Assembly (NCBI GenBank): GCA_022264855.1
Contig: JABYQU010000063.1
Coordinates: 62,001-126,000, forward strand
Direction of reading: 5' to 3'
DNA length: 64,000 nt
Source: Lenzites betulinus
Taxonomy: Eukaryota > Basidiomycota > Agaricomycetes > Polyporales > Polyporaceae
Program-made: the position numbers and the translations under genes
Notes under the pieces: model-generated
What the model was told of the DNA's origin: nothing
Databases searched by the model: none
Seen by the model: the letters and a program-made list of their open reading frames with translations, nothing else
Part shown: in pieces, positions 31,590 to 43,424 of the stretch
Layout of the letters: every line of letters starts with the position of its first letter
How positions within the stretch are numbered: position 1 is the stretch's first letter

Positions 31590-33873
31590 TTCGGATACAA
31601 AGAAAAACGTAAGGCGACAGCCTCACGCGGGATAGGGAGCACGAGGGGGACGGGCGAACGAGGGAGAAAACATCACATGCGAGCGACTGTTGTGTACTGC
31701 GCACCGGGGGACCATCGATGGCTTCGCAGCTATACTTCTAATGAACATCTCGAGCCGGCCGGCGACAACGCTGACCACAAGCGTCAATTGTGGACTGATG
31801 AATTGTGATGGGAGCTCCAGGCCTGACATGTACCATAATACATCGGATGCAGTTGTCTGCCAGTCTCGACTTCGTGAGAATCTGTGATTTACAAGCACGA
31901 AAATCAGGGTTGTCAATGCGACACGCGCCGCGGCCGGTGCTGCGAGTCTGCGCTGCAGTGACTAGACGTAAGCAATGCGGATGTCAGTGACCTGACGTAG
32001 AGAGCCCAACAGTTACCTTGCATACAAGGTCATCGGTCACTTGGCAGTGGCACTTGCGCACAGACTCCTTGAATGTTAGAGCAGCTGTTCCTGCAGAGGT
32101 CCAGGTAGAGCGCGTCCACCGACGACTAGGCGGCATTTTCTTAGTTATCGGAGTGAAGAAATGGTTCCTACGCTGTCATGGCGGTCTTAGCGCACCAAAA
32201 TTGTTGACATATGCCCAGATTACTAACTCGCACTGAGGAGAGCCACGGCGATTGTGTATGTGAAGGCGCAAGTGTTGAACGTTTGAACGTGAACCGGCGA
32301 GTGCTTGGGAAGTTGATCAGATTAGATTGCGGGCGCATTGATGTGAACGACTCTTGCAAGAATGGCTGATCGATTGATCGCGTTCACTCACTGCTCTGCT
32401 CTGCACCTCGAGATACCCCGCCAGGAAGCCGGCTTGCAGTACTTTCATCTGTTGCAAGCATAGAAAACTACATGGATAACTTCGTACGTACAGCGTCCTC
32501 AGCGCTACAAGCCGACGACCCGAACTTAGTAGAGACACTCAGACTCGCAGATGCCATGACGAGTGCGGGGGCACAACATCGCCGACAGGATGGAATGTCG
32601 GCTATGGTGGGGAAGGGTAGGTTCCCTCTGCGCCTGGGCCGTTGAGGTACGCATGTCCGGGAATGCTACTTGGGCCAGCGATGTGCTGCGTCCCGAGTGC
32701 GTCCCGAGTCTCGTCCGCAGCGTGTGGCAGGCCACCGTTGTGGCGCATGAATGACCACCCCTCAGGGTTCTGTAGCGCGATGGCGCCTGGTGAGGGTCGG
32801 GTGTCCGGAGTGTGGCGCACAGGCGAGGTGGCGTGCGCCATACTGCCAATCAATGTCATAAATCATGGTATACAAAATGGCTGGTATTCTTTCTCACCGC
32901 CAGAGGGTGTGCTGCACGCACAAGGGGTGCGCGTGGTGGTGCCATCGGCCTACCAGCCTGAGGTTGGCCAGTGGACGCCACCATGCGCACCCTCAGCGTT
33001 CCGAAGCACCGCTGAGCCTGCGACGAGTTGTCAGTGGATTTTCACGTCACATTAGGTTTTCGAAGGCAACTATCGTCGAAGAAGGCCTGTGTTGTATTCG
33101 ATATCACTGCACTACCGCATACACCGAGCCAGGATGCATCGGTCCACAAGGCTTTATGACTCCTCTCCGTGTGAGCCAGTTCACCGAGTATGTAGTTTTT
33201 TATCCGTTATTGTGGGCCGTGAGATCAGGAATACTGATATGAGGTCCTGCCAGTATTATCCTCCACGTTCCATTAACTCCAGTCGGCGGTTCTGCACGCG
33301 TTTCCGGTGCTTTACTTACATTACGTCGCCGTCGGTACGTCCTTCACCATGCCAGCACCGACTGGTTCAAGTTTCATCTCAAGCTCGCAGCAGAGCCTCA
33401 CAGCAACCGACGTCCTCGTCAGCCGCTTCGCCGCCTGCCCGGCGTTATCCCAGTGTCTGTCGACGATGCGCGCTGGACGGCCGAAGTGCCGTCGGGAAAC
33501 CCATGGCAGAGGTGGAGGTGTGGCGTGTGGCACAGCCTGTGGAGGAACAACGCCTCTACTTCCTCCTCGATCCGTGGCCAGAGCTGCTGCGACCGCCGTG
33601 GAATTCCAAGCGCGGGGAAGCTAAGAATTGGTGTCCTGTGTTCGCGGTCGACTTTGCAGGAGGTGCTAGCAGCACTGCTTGCGGGTAGACACGTCGGAGC
33701 ACCTCCTGATAAATGTGTGCGGTGGAGTATGGTGCCTCCTATTGGGTTTGCTGTATAATACTGACCACTTGAAGTACTGGCGGCCCATTTTCAATGCACG
33801 GCAAAGGTAGAGTAGAAATACAGTATAATTCTGGGACTAATGGATACAAGAATACAGCTGAGCACACGACAAT
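31590..33873. other. Gene-poor 2.3-kb region
   Basis: The first part holds the promoter of the ZZ-finger gene (ATG at 31589). The rest has scattered short ORFs on both strands, for example 32602-32859 (-), ending in Pro-rich sequence, and 33089-33688 (+). None carries a recognisable domain or joins to a longer model. The 3' flank of the membrane-protein gene ends at 33873. It may contain degraded mobile or lineage-specific DNA, but I cannot identify it. Confidence 0.45.
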
Positions 33874-35739
33874 TTAATCACTCTCCCCCTTTACTTCAGT
33901 GATAGTAACACGGTTCTCGCTGTTCCGGCTCCTCCTGCACCACCTGCGCAGCCTCCGCGAATGCGGCACAGGGATATCATCCACGACGACGTCCGTCTGT
34001 TGCGAAACGTGTATCTGCACAATCGCCGTCAGCGCCCACACCAGCAAGACGCGCACAAAGCCCATAACAAAACTCACCTGCATCTGGCTGTCGTTCAAAT
34101 GCTGCCGCAGACTCTGATCGCTGCGCCGCGACATGGACGAGTACGCCGGCGCCGGCTCAGTCAAGAACGTCTCGTCCGCCGAGTGCTCATACATGCCCTC
34201 CAACCCGCCCTCCGACTCCTTCACCTCCTCCAGCACGACCGCGTCGCCCGCATATTCGACGTCCGGGTCCGCCTCCTGCACGATGGCAGGGTGGCGCGGC
34301 TCGAACAGGCGCGAGATGCGGCCGATGCGCGTGCGGATGGCGGGGCGCGGCGGCTCGCTGAGTGCGCGGGGGCGCGAGAAGGACGTGAAGGCACCGCTGG
34401 CGCAGCTCGTCGTGGCGTCGATGGTGTCGAGGGGCTTCGTGTCTATCACGCCCGGGCCCTCGTACGAGGTCACGGACCCGCCCTGTGAGCGCGGGGCGGA
34501 AGTCACCCAGCTCAGGACGATCGCGTTGACGACGACCTGTGAGATATGATATTAGCATAAGTGCGTGTGGACGTGGGTGGTCGTGTTGGACTTACGTCTG
34601 TACCGCAGGAGGCGAGGCAGACCCAGCCAAGCTGCTTTCCGTGCATGATTGTCAGCACTAGGATGTTGATACACGATGTGGTCAGTGCAACTGCGGCGGC
34701 CCTGTGTGGATCGTATGAGCCTCTAGGAGATTGTGCATGGTAAGAGTTGTGTTTACCATAGGGTCCGCACTGCAACGTGGCGGATCCGGGGAGTATCGAA
34801 TTTGCGGTTTAAAAGGGGCCAGACGAAAAGCGACGTGAGGAGCAAGTTGATAAACCTGCGAGGACGTGTCATGGTGTGTTCCAAGGGGTATGAGAGAAAA
34901 ATATACTCACAGATCATAGACGAGAAGTGTGAGCGACGCGGGCCGCGTCAATCCGATAACACAAGAGCCGTCCTCTCGGAAGTACGAAACACGTGCTATA
35001 GACATAGATGAGTACAGCGGCTGATATGCAGGCATGGGTGACTCACAAAGAATGAGGAAAATGGCGACGCCGAGGTATACCGACACAATTCCAAGACACG
35101 TCAAGTACATCGGAGAGCGCAGCCGCTTCTTCTTGTACGCACCACTCCATACAACGTGAACCTTTTCGACTGTGACGGGTGTTAGCGTGAGATGTCAGCA
35201 GAGAGACGGGTGACATACCGAGGAACAGGTATATGAGGATCTTCGAGGTGGCGTAGAAAGCGATGCAGTTCAATATTCCTAGGAGGCATACCGTCTCACT
35301 GAATTCCATTCCCGCTCCGTTGACGATTAAACCCGCTGCATGGTACGATCATCAGCTACTACCAAACTGAACGGAGTCGTCGCGGCTTACTTGAGAAAAT
35401 GAATAGCCACCTGTGATGATAGCTGTCGGTGAGTGTGAACGGTAAGGAAGGCTTATACAACGTACGAGTCAATGAGGGTCATGATCACCAGCAGCCGCGG
35501 CCAAGTCAGGCGCGACAGCCCCTGGCGCGACGACAGGTCCGACCAATGAATCTTCTTCGCTAGCAGAAATGCGAGAATGGAAACACCTGGATGGAAGAGT
35601 ACGTCAGTTGACGTCTGACGGTCGACATAGCTGTAGAATGCTCACCGAAGAGATGTATGAAGGCACTGAGCACCTCCATCCCGACGCTCGGGAAGCGCAT
35701 CGAGTGCGAGTGCGTGGGTGTGTGGCCTGTAGCAGGCAT
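33874..35739 (-). CDS. Seven-helix membrane protein (basidiomycete-specific, GPCR-like topology)
   Basis: Exons 35739-35646, 35586-35466, 35410-35391, 35335-35219, 35169-35047, 34995-34911, 34855-34757, 34701-34596, 34536-34078, 34014-33874; 454 aa. About seven hydrophobic helices can be seen: MEVLSAFIHLFGVSILAFLLA, LLVIMTLIDSWLFIFSTGLI, VCLLGILNCIAFYATSKILI, YLTCLGIVSVYLGVAIFLIL, LTLLVYDLFINLLLTSLFVW, AVALTTSCINILVLTIM and LGWVCLASCGTDVVVNAIVL. A long disordered, Ser/Glu-rich cytoplasmic tail follows. The topology is receptor-like, but no named GPCR motif is present. Exon 3 is only 20 nt. The last intron (34077-34015) has GTGAGT, CTGAC and CAG signals, yet is 63 nt, stop-free and itself encodes a hydrophobic stretch; if it is retained the protein has 475 aa. 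Confidence 0.82.
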
Positions 35740-36313
35740 AGTTGGTATCGTGTCCGCGTAGAAAATGCGGGAGGTCGTGAAGGGAAGGAAGAGAAGAAGG
35801 GGGGTAGCTAACGCGGGTTCAGCGAAGCTTTCAATACGCTACTCGCGCACGGGCGTATGTTAATGCATCCGCCTGCGCGAGCATCGCGCCTGTATGCATG
35901 CCCTATGGGGGAGCACACGGCTACATCCGAGCTCTGGGCGAGGCCAACGTTCAGCCACCCGTGCCTATAAGCAGAGCTTCCGCAGGGGCACCCGAGAAGC
36001 CCTGGGGCGGGACGCATTGACGGCACTGGGCGGAATACAAATTAGTTGCCTGATAAGGTCTATCCGCTCGCGGTCCCGGCATGAGGGCGAGGGTCGCGAC
36101 CACATCCTGCAGGTGAGTTATGATCGGGCCCGAAGAGGTATCGCGGAAGCTTACGAGGTAAGGATGAACATTGAGCCCCGAATACATCTGTGTAGGGAGG
36201 GCGTAATAGTTAGGCGGAAAGGGAAAATGGCATCTTTGCGACTTCGAGAGCAGTTCAAAGTCTGCTATTAACGTGAATTGATACGCGGGGTCCTGGTCAT
36301 AGACAACACATCG
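35740..36313. other. Promoter of membrane-protein gene and KTI12 3' flank
   Basis: 574 bp between two minus-strand genes. The + strand ORF at 35894-36271 has no recognisable family. I see nothing else. Confidence 0.5.
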
Positions 36314-37421
36314 CTACGGCTTGAGATTGCCCTCGACGTACGTCGCGAACTTGTCCGCTATGCTTTCCTCGCTCCAGTCCACTGCACCCTTCTCGGTTGT
36401 GCCGAGCGTGATCGCTTTCTTGTGTACAGTGACGAACTGCCGCTTGAGGCGTTGCAACTCCGATAGAGTAATATTGCGGGACGGCAGGTTTACTCGCGGC
36501 TTGGCCGTTGCGGAAACAGACAGGTTGACAGGCCCGCCGAGCCCACCGGATGCGGACTGCTCGGCCATGATCGCTGCGACCATCGTCGTCGTCGTGTGCT
36601 CGAGCGTCCGGAGCGCATCGGTGGGGGCTTTCGGTACCTATGGGCGGATCAGGAGGTCGGACGATCATGCCGGCCGTCGGCGACGTACCGCTTGGGTTCC
36701 TGCATTCGGGGGCTTCACATTTCCTTCCGTTACTGCTTTCCAAATATCGTCGATCGGCACATCCTGTTCTGTCCACGGCACCGTGAAAAGCGGAGAATCC
36801 CATCGCACCATAGAGGAAGGCTCCTCGTAGCGTAGCAGTAGGTTTTCAAGTCTACGGAAGTTGTTTAGTCTGAAAGAATTGAAAGGAAGCGGAATAGAAA
36901 CTTACGTCTCTGGCGCATATGCCCTGTCGTCCTGGCGCGATGTATTCCACTCTCTGCACTGTTCGTGCGTCGCGACCACGAAGACCTACTTCATATTTCC
37001 GTGAATTCTAGTCCACGGCCTGATGACAAACACTCACTGTGCAGACGCGTAACTTATGCTCCCTCGCGGCACAGTACATCTGATAGCGGAAACCCTTGAT
37101 GTAGTTCATCGAGTCCACTATCAGGATGGTGTCTTGGCCCATCTGTCGCTGCACCGCGGTGAACAGGGCACCTCTTGCGGGTTTTTCTGCGCGTCCATCT
37201 ACAACTCTGTTAACGATATGTGTATATCATGGCTCCCTGCGCTACTCACCGTTGTAGACAATACGAGGGATGTTCAAACTGTCATCCGAAACCACCACAA
37301 CTTTGAGTTGTGGGCCTTCATATGATGGGTCCTGCAAACGAGACTCGAAGTGTGCTCGAAGTTGTTCTGCACGCTGGCTCTTTCCAGAACATGGATACCC
37401 AGATATTGTGATGAATGCCAT
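36314..37421 (-). CDS. KTI12: KTI12, Elongator-associated P-loop ATPase/tRNA-modification factor
   Basis: Exons 37421-37250, 37198-37038, 36985-36906, 36851-36689, 36637-36314; 299 aa. N-terminal P-loop ITISGYPCSGKSQRAEQL, then VVVVSDDSLNI, DGRAEKPARGALFTAVQR, and the Walker-B-like strand DTILIVDSMNYIKGFRYQMYC. These are the core motifs of Kti12, which partners the Elongator complex in wobble-uridine modification of tRNA and is related to PSTK kinases. The C-terminal part (LPSRNITLSELQRLKRQFVT...) fits the tRNA-binding domain. Its length matches the family. The ATG at 37421 directly precedes the P-loop strand. The LINE insertion point lies about 450 bp upstream, so the proximal promoter appears intact. 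Confidence 0.94.
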
Positions 37422-37862
37422 GACGAAAACACACACGATTTGACAGGTTTCAAGACGCTGTTCAAGCCAAGCAAGGGACACGATGGTGGTTGAGAGCAAA
37501 GAAGATTCATTGATCGCTGCAAGTACTACGCTAGCTAAGGATTCCTCTGACCACAAAATGGTCGTCATCGGGCGGGTTTTCCAAAAATTGCTGAAGGCCG
37601 AAGCCAACAGACGTGTTCGGATGTGTAATTTGCAATCAGCAAAAGACTGTGCCTCGGTAAAGACCTCACTGGCGACAGTACGTGCCCGAGCACAAGAATG
37701 CGGAACCTCTACGAGCGAGAGAGGTTTATATACCGGGGAGGCGCCTGCGCACGGACCATGCGTGAAGACAACCGAATCAGCGGGTTCCTATAGCATTCAG
37801 AAGATTTTGCAATCAGCAGTCTACGCCATGTTAATCGACGGATGTCTGCTGTGTGCAACGTA
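37422..37862. promoter_or_regulatory. KTI12 upstream region between gene and LINE
   Basis: About 440 bp, the pre-insertion 5' flank of KTI12. The ORF 37483-37863 (+) has no family signal. The adjacent target-site duplication marks the insertion boundary. Confidence 0.5.
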
Positions 37863-37876
37863 GGATTGTTCAGAAA
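37863..37876 (+). repeat. LINE target-site duplication, 5' copy
   Basis: GGATTGTTCAGAAA, an exact match to 48458-48471 just after the element's poly(A) tract. One further A on the left may belong to the duplication but cannot be separated from the tail. Confidence 0.95.
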
Positions 37877-38988
37877 GGGGGGCGACTCTTCCTCATACCA
37901 CCATCAGGTCGGTCTTTCCCACGATGGAAAGGAGGACCCCCCCCTCCAGTTGGAGGCGCGAGGTCGAAGTACCACCGCGAGGCTACCCTCCGAGAGGGAG
38001 CAGACCACCTGAAACCCACCAAAACTGCACGGAACACGACACCGAGCGAGACGAAGGCAAGATGTACCAGAAACGCCAGGTCCGCAAAGACCAATCACGT
38101 GCAGAGAGGTAGACGCCGAACAGAGTTCAAACGCCACAAACCAAATAAGACCAAAACTGTACAGTACCAAACTCTGACGAAGCTCCGACCAGACAGAAAC
38201 CCCGATGCACGGGCGTCAAATAACAACACGCGACCTACCACATCCGCGGATCCCGGAGATCAACAAAGCCGAAACCAACTCAGCCGAACGCAAGCCCTGG
38301 GAGCACCCTCCTGAAACCTGCGAACCGAAGCGCGGAAACGGAAAGAGCGCCCCGAGGCCAAAAGCTGAGCCGCGGAGGTAGAGATTACCGGAAACAAAGC
38401 ACGAGGCGCCCCGGACCCCGGTAAACTAAGACGCTAATCCCGATAAGATCCGTAATAACCGAATAAACACAGTTAAGTCGGGATAAGAAGATCCAAACTG
38501 CAAGAGAAAGGCGACGCAGGCGACACGAAGGCAAGAAAAGTGCATTAAATAAGACTAATAGCTGGATAACGCAGACAACCTAGCAGGATAGAACAGAACG
38601 AAACAGCACCGATATAACGGCCAGGCAGCCTAACCTGAGACTATAAGAAACTACTACAGAGTAAAAGGGTAAGCAGCACGAGCAACAACCAACTAGAACA
38701 CACACTAACCTCTGAAACAATGTCCCAACAAACTACGTAACCAAAAAATAATGACCATGACATATACAAGATAAAAATCAGAGATCAAGAAGAGGCTCCT
38801 TGACCACACAGAAGTCCTGGCCTCCCACCCACACAACCAACCAAGATACAAGCCCAACTATGTGAGACACAGCCCAAGAGTTACAATGCGCGTCTAACAT
38901 ATAAGAATTCACAGGAAACAAGCGATTAACGTCAGTAACAAACGCGCATGTTTGCATATAAACTGACTAACATGACCCATAGATACAT
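37877..38988 (+). other. LINE 5' leader, A-rich and non-coding
   Basis: About 1.1 kb rich in A on the sense strand, with frequent stops in all sense frames. It starts with six G residues. It probably contains the internal promoter, but I identified no specific motif. Confidence 0.6.
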
Positions 38989-39516
38989 ATGCCCACCATG
39001 CACACCACTACCCACACCATCATACTGGCAAAGGAGACTCCCAATGCCCACCCACACCCCCAAACCAACCCCACGAAACGCCGCGCGACGTTTGAAGCAC
39101 CAGTCCCTCCCACCATCCCAGTCAAGAAAGGGATGGTAGCCCAAATCCTGCAGCTCAAACAATGCGACGAACTCTTCCCAACCAGCACTCCCAGCCCCCA
39201 CCCCCACCACTACTACACCACCGAGGAAACGAGCGTGACTGGCACCGTCCTGGAAGTCAGGATCCTGAGCGGCGGGGACGCAGAAATCACAATCGCGAAC
39301 GAAGAAAGCGGCTCGGAAATCGAGGAGGCAGTAGTCATTATCAACGGCAGACAAGGCGTCACGATCGAAGTGGGGAAGTGGGGAAGAGTCAAAATGAGAC
39401 TCGAGAAGTGGCGAGCGAAAGGGAGAATCCCACTCGAGGAAGACGCGACAGTGTTCCTCGACACATCCACGAAGCTCCCCGGAGTAGAGGAACAAACGAG
39501 AACGGGGAGAGAGTAA
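38989..39516 (+). CDS. Extra upstream LINE ORF, 175 aa, unknown function
   Basis: An open frame begins with ATG and ends in TAA. The first 60 residues are rich in Pro, His and Thr with basic clusters. From about residue 80 the composition alternates hydrophobic and charged residues, typical of a beta-rich domain (TGTVLEVRILSGGDAEITIA, AVVIINGRQGVTIEVGKWGR), ending in an acidic-basic tail. The strand-like pattern resembles small nucleic-acid-binding barrels, but that is inference from pattern only. Most LINEs of this group have two ORFs, so an additional 5' ORF is unusual. It could instead be the displaced N-terminal part of ORF1 or a chance ORF; the protein-like composition argues against chance. 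Confidence 0.55.
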   Translation: MPTMHTTTHTIILAKETPNAHPHPQTNPTKRRATFEAPVPPTIPVKKGMVAQILQLKQCDELFPTSTPSPHPHHYYTTEETSVTGTVLEVRILSGGDAEITIANEESGSEIEEAVVIINGRQGVTIEVGKWGRVKMRLEKWRAKGRIPLEEDATVFLDTSTKLPGVEEQTRTGRE

Positions 39517-39903
39517 GAGAACAGGGCGAGTAGAGAGTACGGACAAGAGTAGAGTACCCAATACCATGCACCAGCGAAGGGATAGCCCATGTGTAGATCG
39601 CGGCAGACGGGAATACACGGAGGAATAGGAGGAAAACGGACCCAGTAAGAAACCCGGCTGACCGGGAAGCGCCTCCGAGCCACGTGGAAAAGCGGAAAGT
39701 GCCGGAACGGAAGAGGAAGGGGGACCGCGGAAGAGGGACGCCCAGAGTGCAGACGACGACCAGCACCGAAATGCAAGGGACCGAGGACGGAGGAGAAGTC
39801 GCGGGGGCGAGGACCTCGCTGCACCTGCCCCAGCACCCCCTCCTGTCTGCCCCCCACCACCATCGCTGCCACCACCACACTGTGCTAGAGCGGCGAAGAC
39901 GAA

Positions 39904-42582
39904 ATGGATGCACCGCCGAAGACCCCGCCGCCGAACCCAATGCGCGCGATGACGCCACGATCAGCGGCGAGACTCAGGACCGCGCCGCAACCGCAGGCAC
40001 CAGCGGAGGGCCCGATGGGAGATGGGCAGATGCAATGGAGCTGGACAGACATGGATAAGTGGTACAACCAAGCCCAGTCGGGAAACCTCACAGCAGTAAG
40101 CGATCCACACGCGAAGTGAGTGACGACTAACAGGGAGCAGGAGGACCATGAAAACTGCGACAACCTCCTAGAGGGCATAAACAGTCTCTCGTCCTTCGAA
40201 CCAACCCCAACCGCATCCCCAAGCGCGTCGCAACCCCTGCCCACCTCGAGGGGACCTCAGAATGAGGACGGGGAGCGCCTGAGCGAGAAGGGAGGCCCAC
40301 TGGCAGCAGGAGAAGAAGGAAGAATACCCCCGGACACGAACGACCTCACGCACTTCCCCCGCTCCCTCCTCCACAGCCCAGGGAGCACTGGCAGAGAGCA
40401 GCCGAGCCCAAACTGCAAAAAACGCCTCAGCAGGAGCCCGCGTCGCCCCCCGCTGAAACGGCTGAGCAAGAGCGAACGAGAAAGCGGCAACGCCTACGCT
40501 CCCCGCCGCGTGCACCCAGCTCGACGAGAACGACGAGAGAAAGCGCGTCGGCCCGACAGGCGAAGCTCAGAGGCGACCCCCCCCGAAAGCCCCGAAGGTG
40601 GCTAAGGCACCCCGCCAGACCATACCGAACGCGACAACCGCACTCCCCAGACCCCTACAGACCCAGGAGACGCAGGAAACACTGGCAGACTCGCTCGCAA
40701 GAGCGGTGATGGAGAAGTGCAAGGAGTCGCTCGCGGAAATCGTCAGAGATGCCATCGCAGGGATGATCCCAGCGCACGGAAAAGGAGCTCAGAAAGAGAG
40801 TGGTGAACGGGCGGAGGAGCAGACGCTGCTGGGAACGATGGCGTCACAGAGCACGGCGGAACGCACCTGCGTAGACGACAACGACGACAAGATGACTACC
40901 CCCCAGTCGCCGAACATGGACTGTGCTGAGGACGAACTGGAACACCGCCAGAGCGCACCCCCCCTGAACGCAAGGACACCGTGGGAGATGGCAGAGGAGG
41001 GTGACATGCGAAGGTACACGCGCGAGACGAACGCCCCCGCCCTCAGCCTACCCCCGATGCAGCCACCCTGGGGAGGAGAGGCGACGCGGAAGATCCTCCA
41101 AAGCGGCCAGTGGACGACAGCGGCGGCGGCACTGGAGGGACGGAGCAACCCCCTGAACCCCCACCCCTACTCGCACGGGACGGCAGCCACGGCTGCAACC
41201 CCCATGGCGAGGCGAGAGAACCCATCGGGCGCGGGGGCACGAGCACCTAGATCCAAAGTGGCCCCAGGATGGAGACCCGAGTACGAAACCGGGATGGCCA
41301 CAGCCCCCACTGTGGACATGGAGATCGACCGTCGCCGACACTCCCGAGGCTCATGTGGGAGGAGCGCGGACGGGACGAGGACGAAGAGCCATACCCCTTC
41401 GACTGGACGAAGACGGGCGAGATCCCGCAGGCGAGAGCCCATCCGATCCCAGGCAACCCGACGAACGCGAGCATGACTGCCGAACAGATCTGGGAAGCGC
41501 GTCTCGATGTCATCGAAACCATGGGACTCACCCCGGTCCCGGAAGGAGGCTTTCCGAAGACGCAGTTCAGGAGCTCAAAGGACCTCACCAGGTGCCTCCA
41601 CCCCGCGAGCGTAGCGAAGTGGAAGGCGGCAGAACCGGGCACGGCGATCATCATCGATGTATACGGGCAGGACAACATACCCAACCAGAAGGCCGAGGAC
41701 ACCCACGCCAACATCGTACATGTGATCACGATGGCCACGGGTATGCCGAAGGTCGACGTCGAGGCCCCCCCTAGAGCCGGGCCGGGGGTAAGGAAGTGGG
41801 ACGCAGGAACGGCGTGGCTGGCGACTGGCCTCTGGAAAGGCGCGGCAGAGCTCCTCGTCAGACTCAGAGTCATATCGACGGACGACGTAACGCTCGTAGT
41901 CTACGCGAGAGCGGAGGAGCCGCAGCGGTACCTCACGGCGCTCACAGGCTTCACAAACTGGGACAACGCGGAAATACGCCAGAAAGTAATGGATGCCCTC
42001 AAGACGGACCCAGCGTACACGTCGATCAAGACAATGGTCTCGACGCACCCGAACTACCAGAAGTACAGAGACTACATAGAAGCCACGATGCGCGCGATAA
42101 GCACGGTTAAGATCGAGGTGAGACAAGTCGCGACGAAGACAGGTTCGATGCCCGCTGCATTCGTCTACATGGACCCGCCGACGCTGAACGCCGCACACTG
42201 GGAGACGTGGAGGAGCGGCCTGCTGGCGCACGTCTTCCCGAACCTCTCGGGGAGAGTGAAGCCGATGCAGCGCGACCTGAGATGCGAGGGCTGCCACGGC
42301 GCGGACCACCAAACGCACCAATGCCCGCTCAACGCGAACGACATCCCGGGATGGAAAGGGACCATCGCCCCGAGACCCAACTACTTCCACGAGATCACGA
42401 TGGCATCGGCAGCAGGCTACGTGGACCACCCGAGGTCGCCGGGACCCTCGACGGCCGCCCAAACGTCAGCGATGCCCCAAATCGCGGAGCTATGGACGCA
42501 GGAGTGGACGGGCCGGAATGAGAAAACGAAGCAGGAGCTGAGGCGTAAGCCTACGCCGAAGCCGACGTCGAGAAGGGGATGA
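39904..42582 (+). pseudogene. LINE ORF1 region (nucleic-acid-binding protein), broken by a stop and frameshifts in this copy
   Basis: The likely start, 39904 (MDAPPKTPPPNPMRAMTPRS), reads 71 codons to a TGA at 40117-40119 and continues open in the same frame to 40605. A second frame is open to 41476 (QETLADSLARAVMEKCKESL) and a third from about 41269 to 42582. The last carries the ORF1 core (MTAEQIWEARLDVIETMGLT) and a zinc-knuckle-like motif CEGCHGADHQTHQC near the C-terminus. The second and third frames overlap by 208 nt, so a single-base shift near 41330 would fuse them. Either this copy's ORF1 is mutated or translation uses recoding; ORF2 by contrast is intact. ORF1 proteins coat the element RNA. 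Confidence 0.7.
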
Positions 42583-43424
42583 GCCTGGAAGATAGGCGCG
42601 GGCAGAGAGATGAAGGAGGGACACAACTGTACAGACATCTTGAGGCAGCACATGTAAATTCGCGAGAACGGCGGCTTGACACAAGTAACAAGAGCATCTT
42701 GAGCATGAAACGTATGTGCGCTGGGACTGAACGGCAAGACCGAGGTAAATAGACGACAGAGTAAGGAAGGAACATGCGAGTGGGCCGAACGGAAACGTGG
42801 AGCGACTCTGAAGAAACGACCCCGCGCTGAAACCCGAATGACAACCGGGTGGAGCGAGAACCGCTGCGCAAGCAGGAAAGCTGGACAAGCGAGCGCAGAG
42901 GAGTCCAAGGACGGCCCACATCTACTGGCTCATAGAGTGCAGGAAAGCCGGACTTGCGCGTACTCAACGGCGACCTATTGAGGTCTCGACGTGCCGTGCC
43001 GAGAGGCTGAAGCGAGCGACCACGAAGCCTGTCCAGAGGCGAAGTGAGCGCGGAAAGCATAGTCGCCCGCGAAGCCGGGGAAAGCTTCTCACCGCGCAGC
43101 AATGGCTGAACCTGCGTGGGACACAGATCAGCTCCTGCAACCCAAACAACAAACACACCCACTGGCACGACTCCGTCGGGTAACGGCAACTTGCGCTTCG
43201 GTGAAGCAAGAGGGCGCGGGAGCCCCACTGCCGACCCCGTGCTCGATGAACGCTTCGCGGAACACGGCGGCAGAGGAGTGACGGGACCCCAGCCGAGAGG
43301 CTGCGAGGACCCCCACTTGACCCAGCAGAGCGGAGAGGAGGCTAGAAGCGGGGCAGAGGAGACGCCCCCCCGGGAGGCAAACAAGAGAAACAACAGAAGA
43401 CCACGAAAGAAAAAGAGTGAACGA
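42583..43424 (+). other. LINE spacer between ORF1 region and ORF2
   Basis: About 840 nt. The ORF2 frame is open from 43116 without an ATG. No other domain is visible. Confidence 0.5.

Noticed and set aside
33089..33688. 199-codon plus-strand ORF in the gene-poor region
   Set aside because: No domain, no splice-supported extension and basic low-complexity composition.
40116..40133. GTGAGT...CTAACAG segment in LINE ORF1 whose removal would delete the in-frame TGA
   Set aside because: Only 18 nt, far below the length needed for spliceosomal removal; treated as coincidence within a mutated ORF1.
43116..43424. Extension of LINE ORF2 upstream of the first ATG
   Set aside because: The open frame begins with GTG and lacks conserved motifs; the first ATG at 43425 lies directly before the endonuclease domain.
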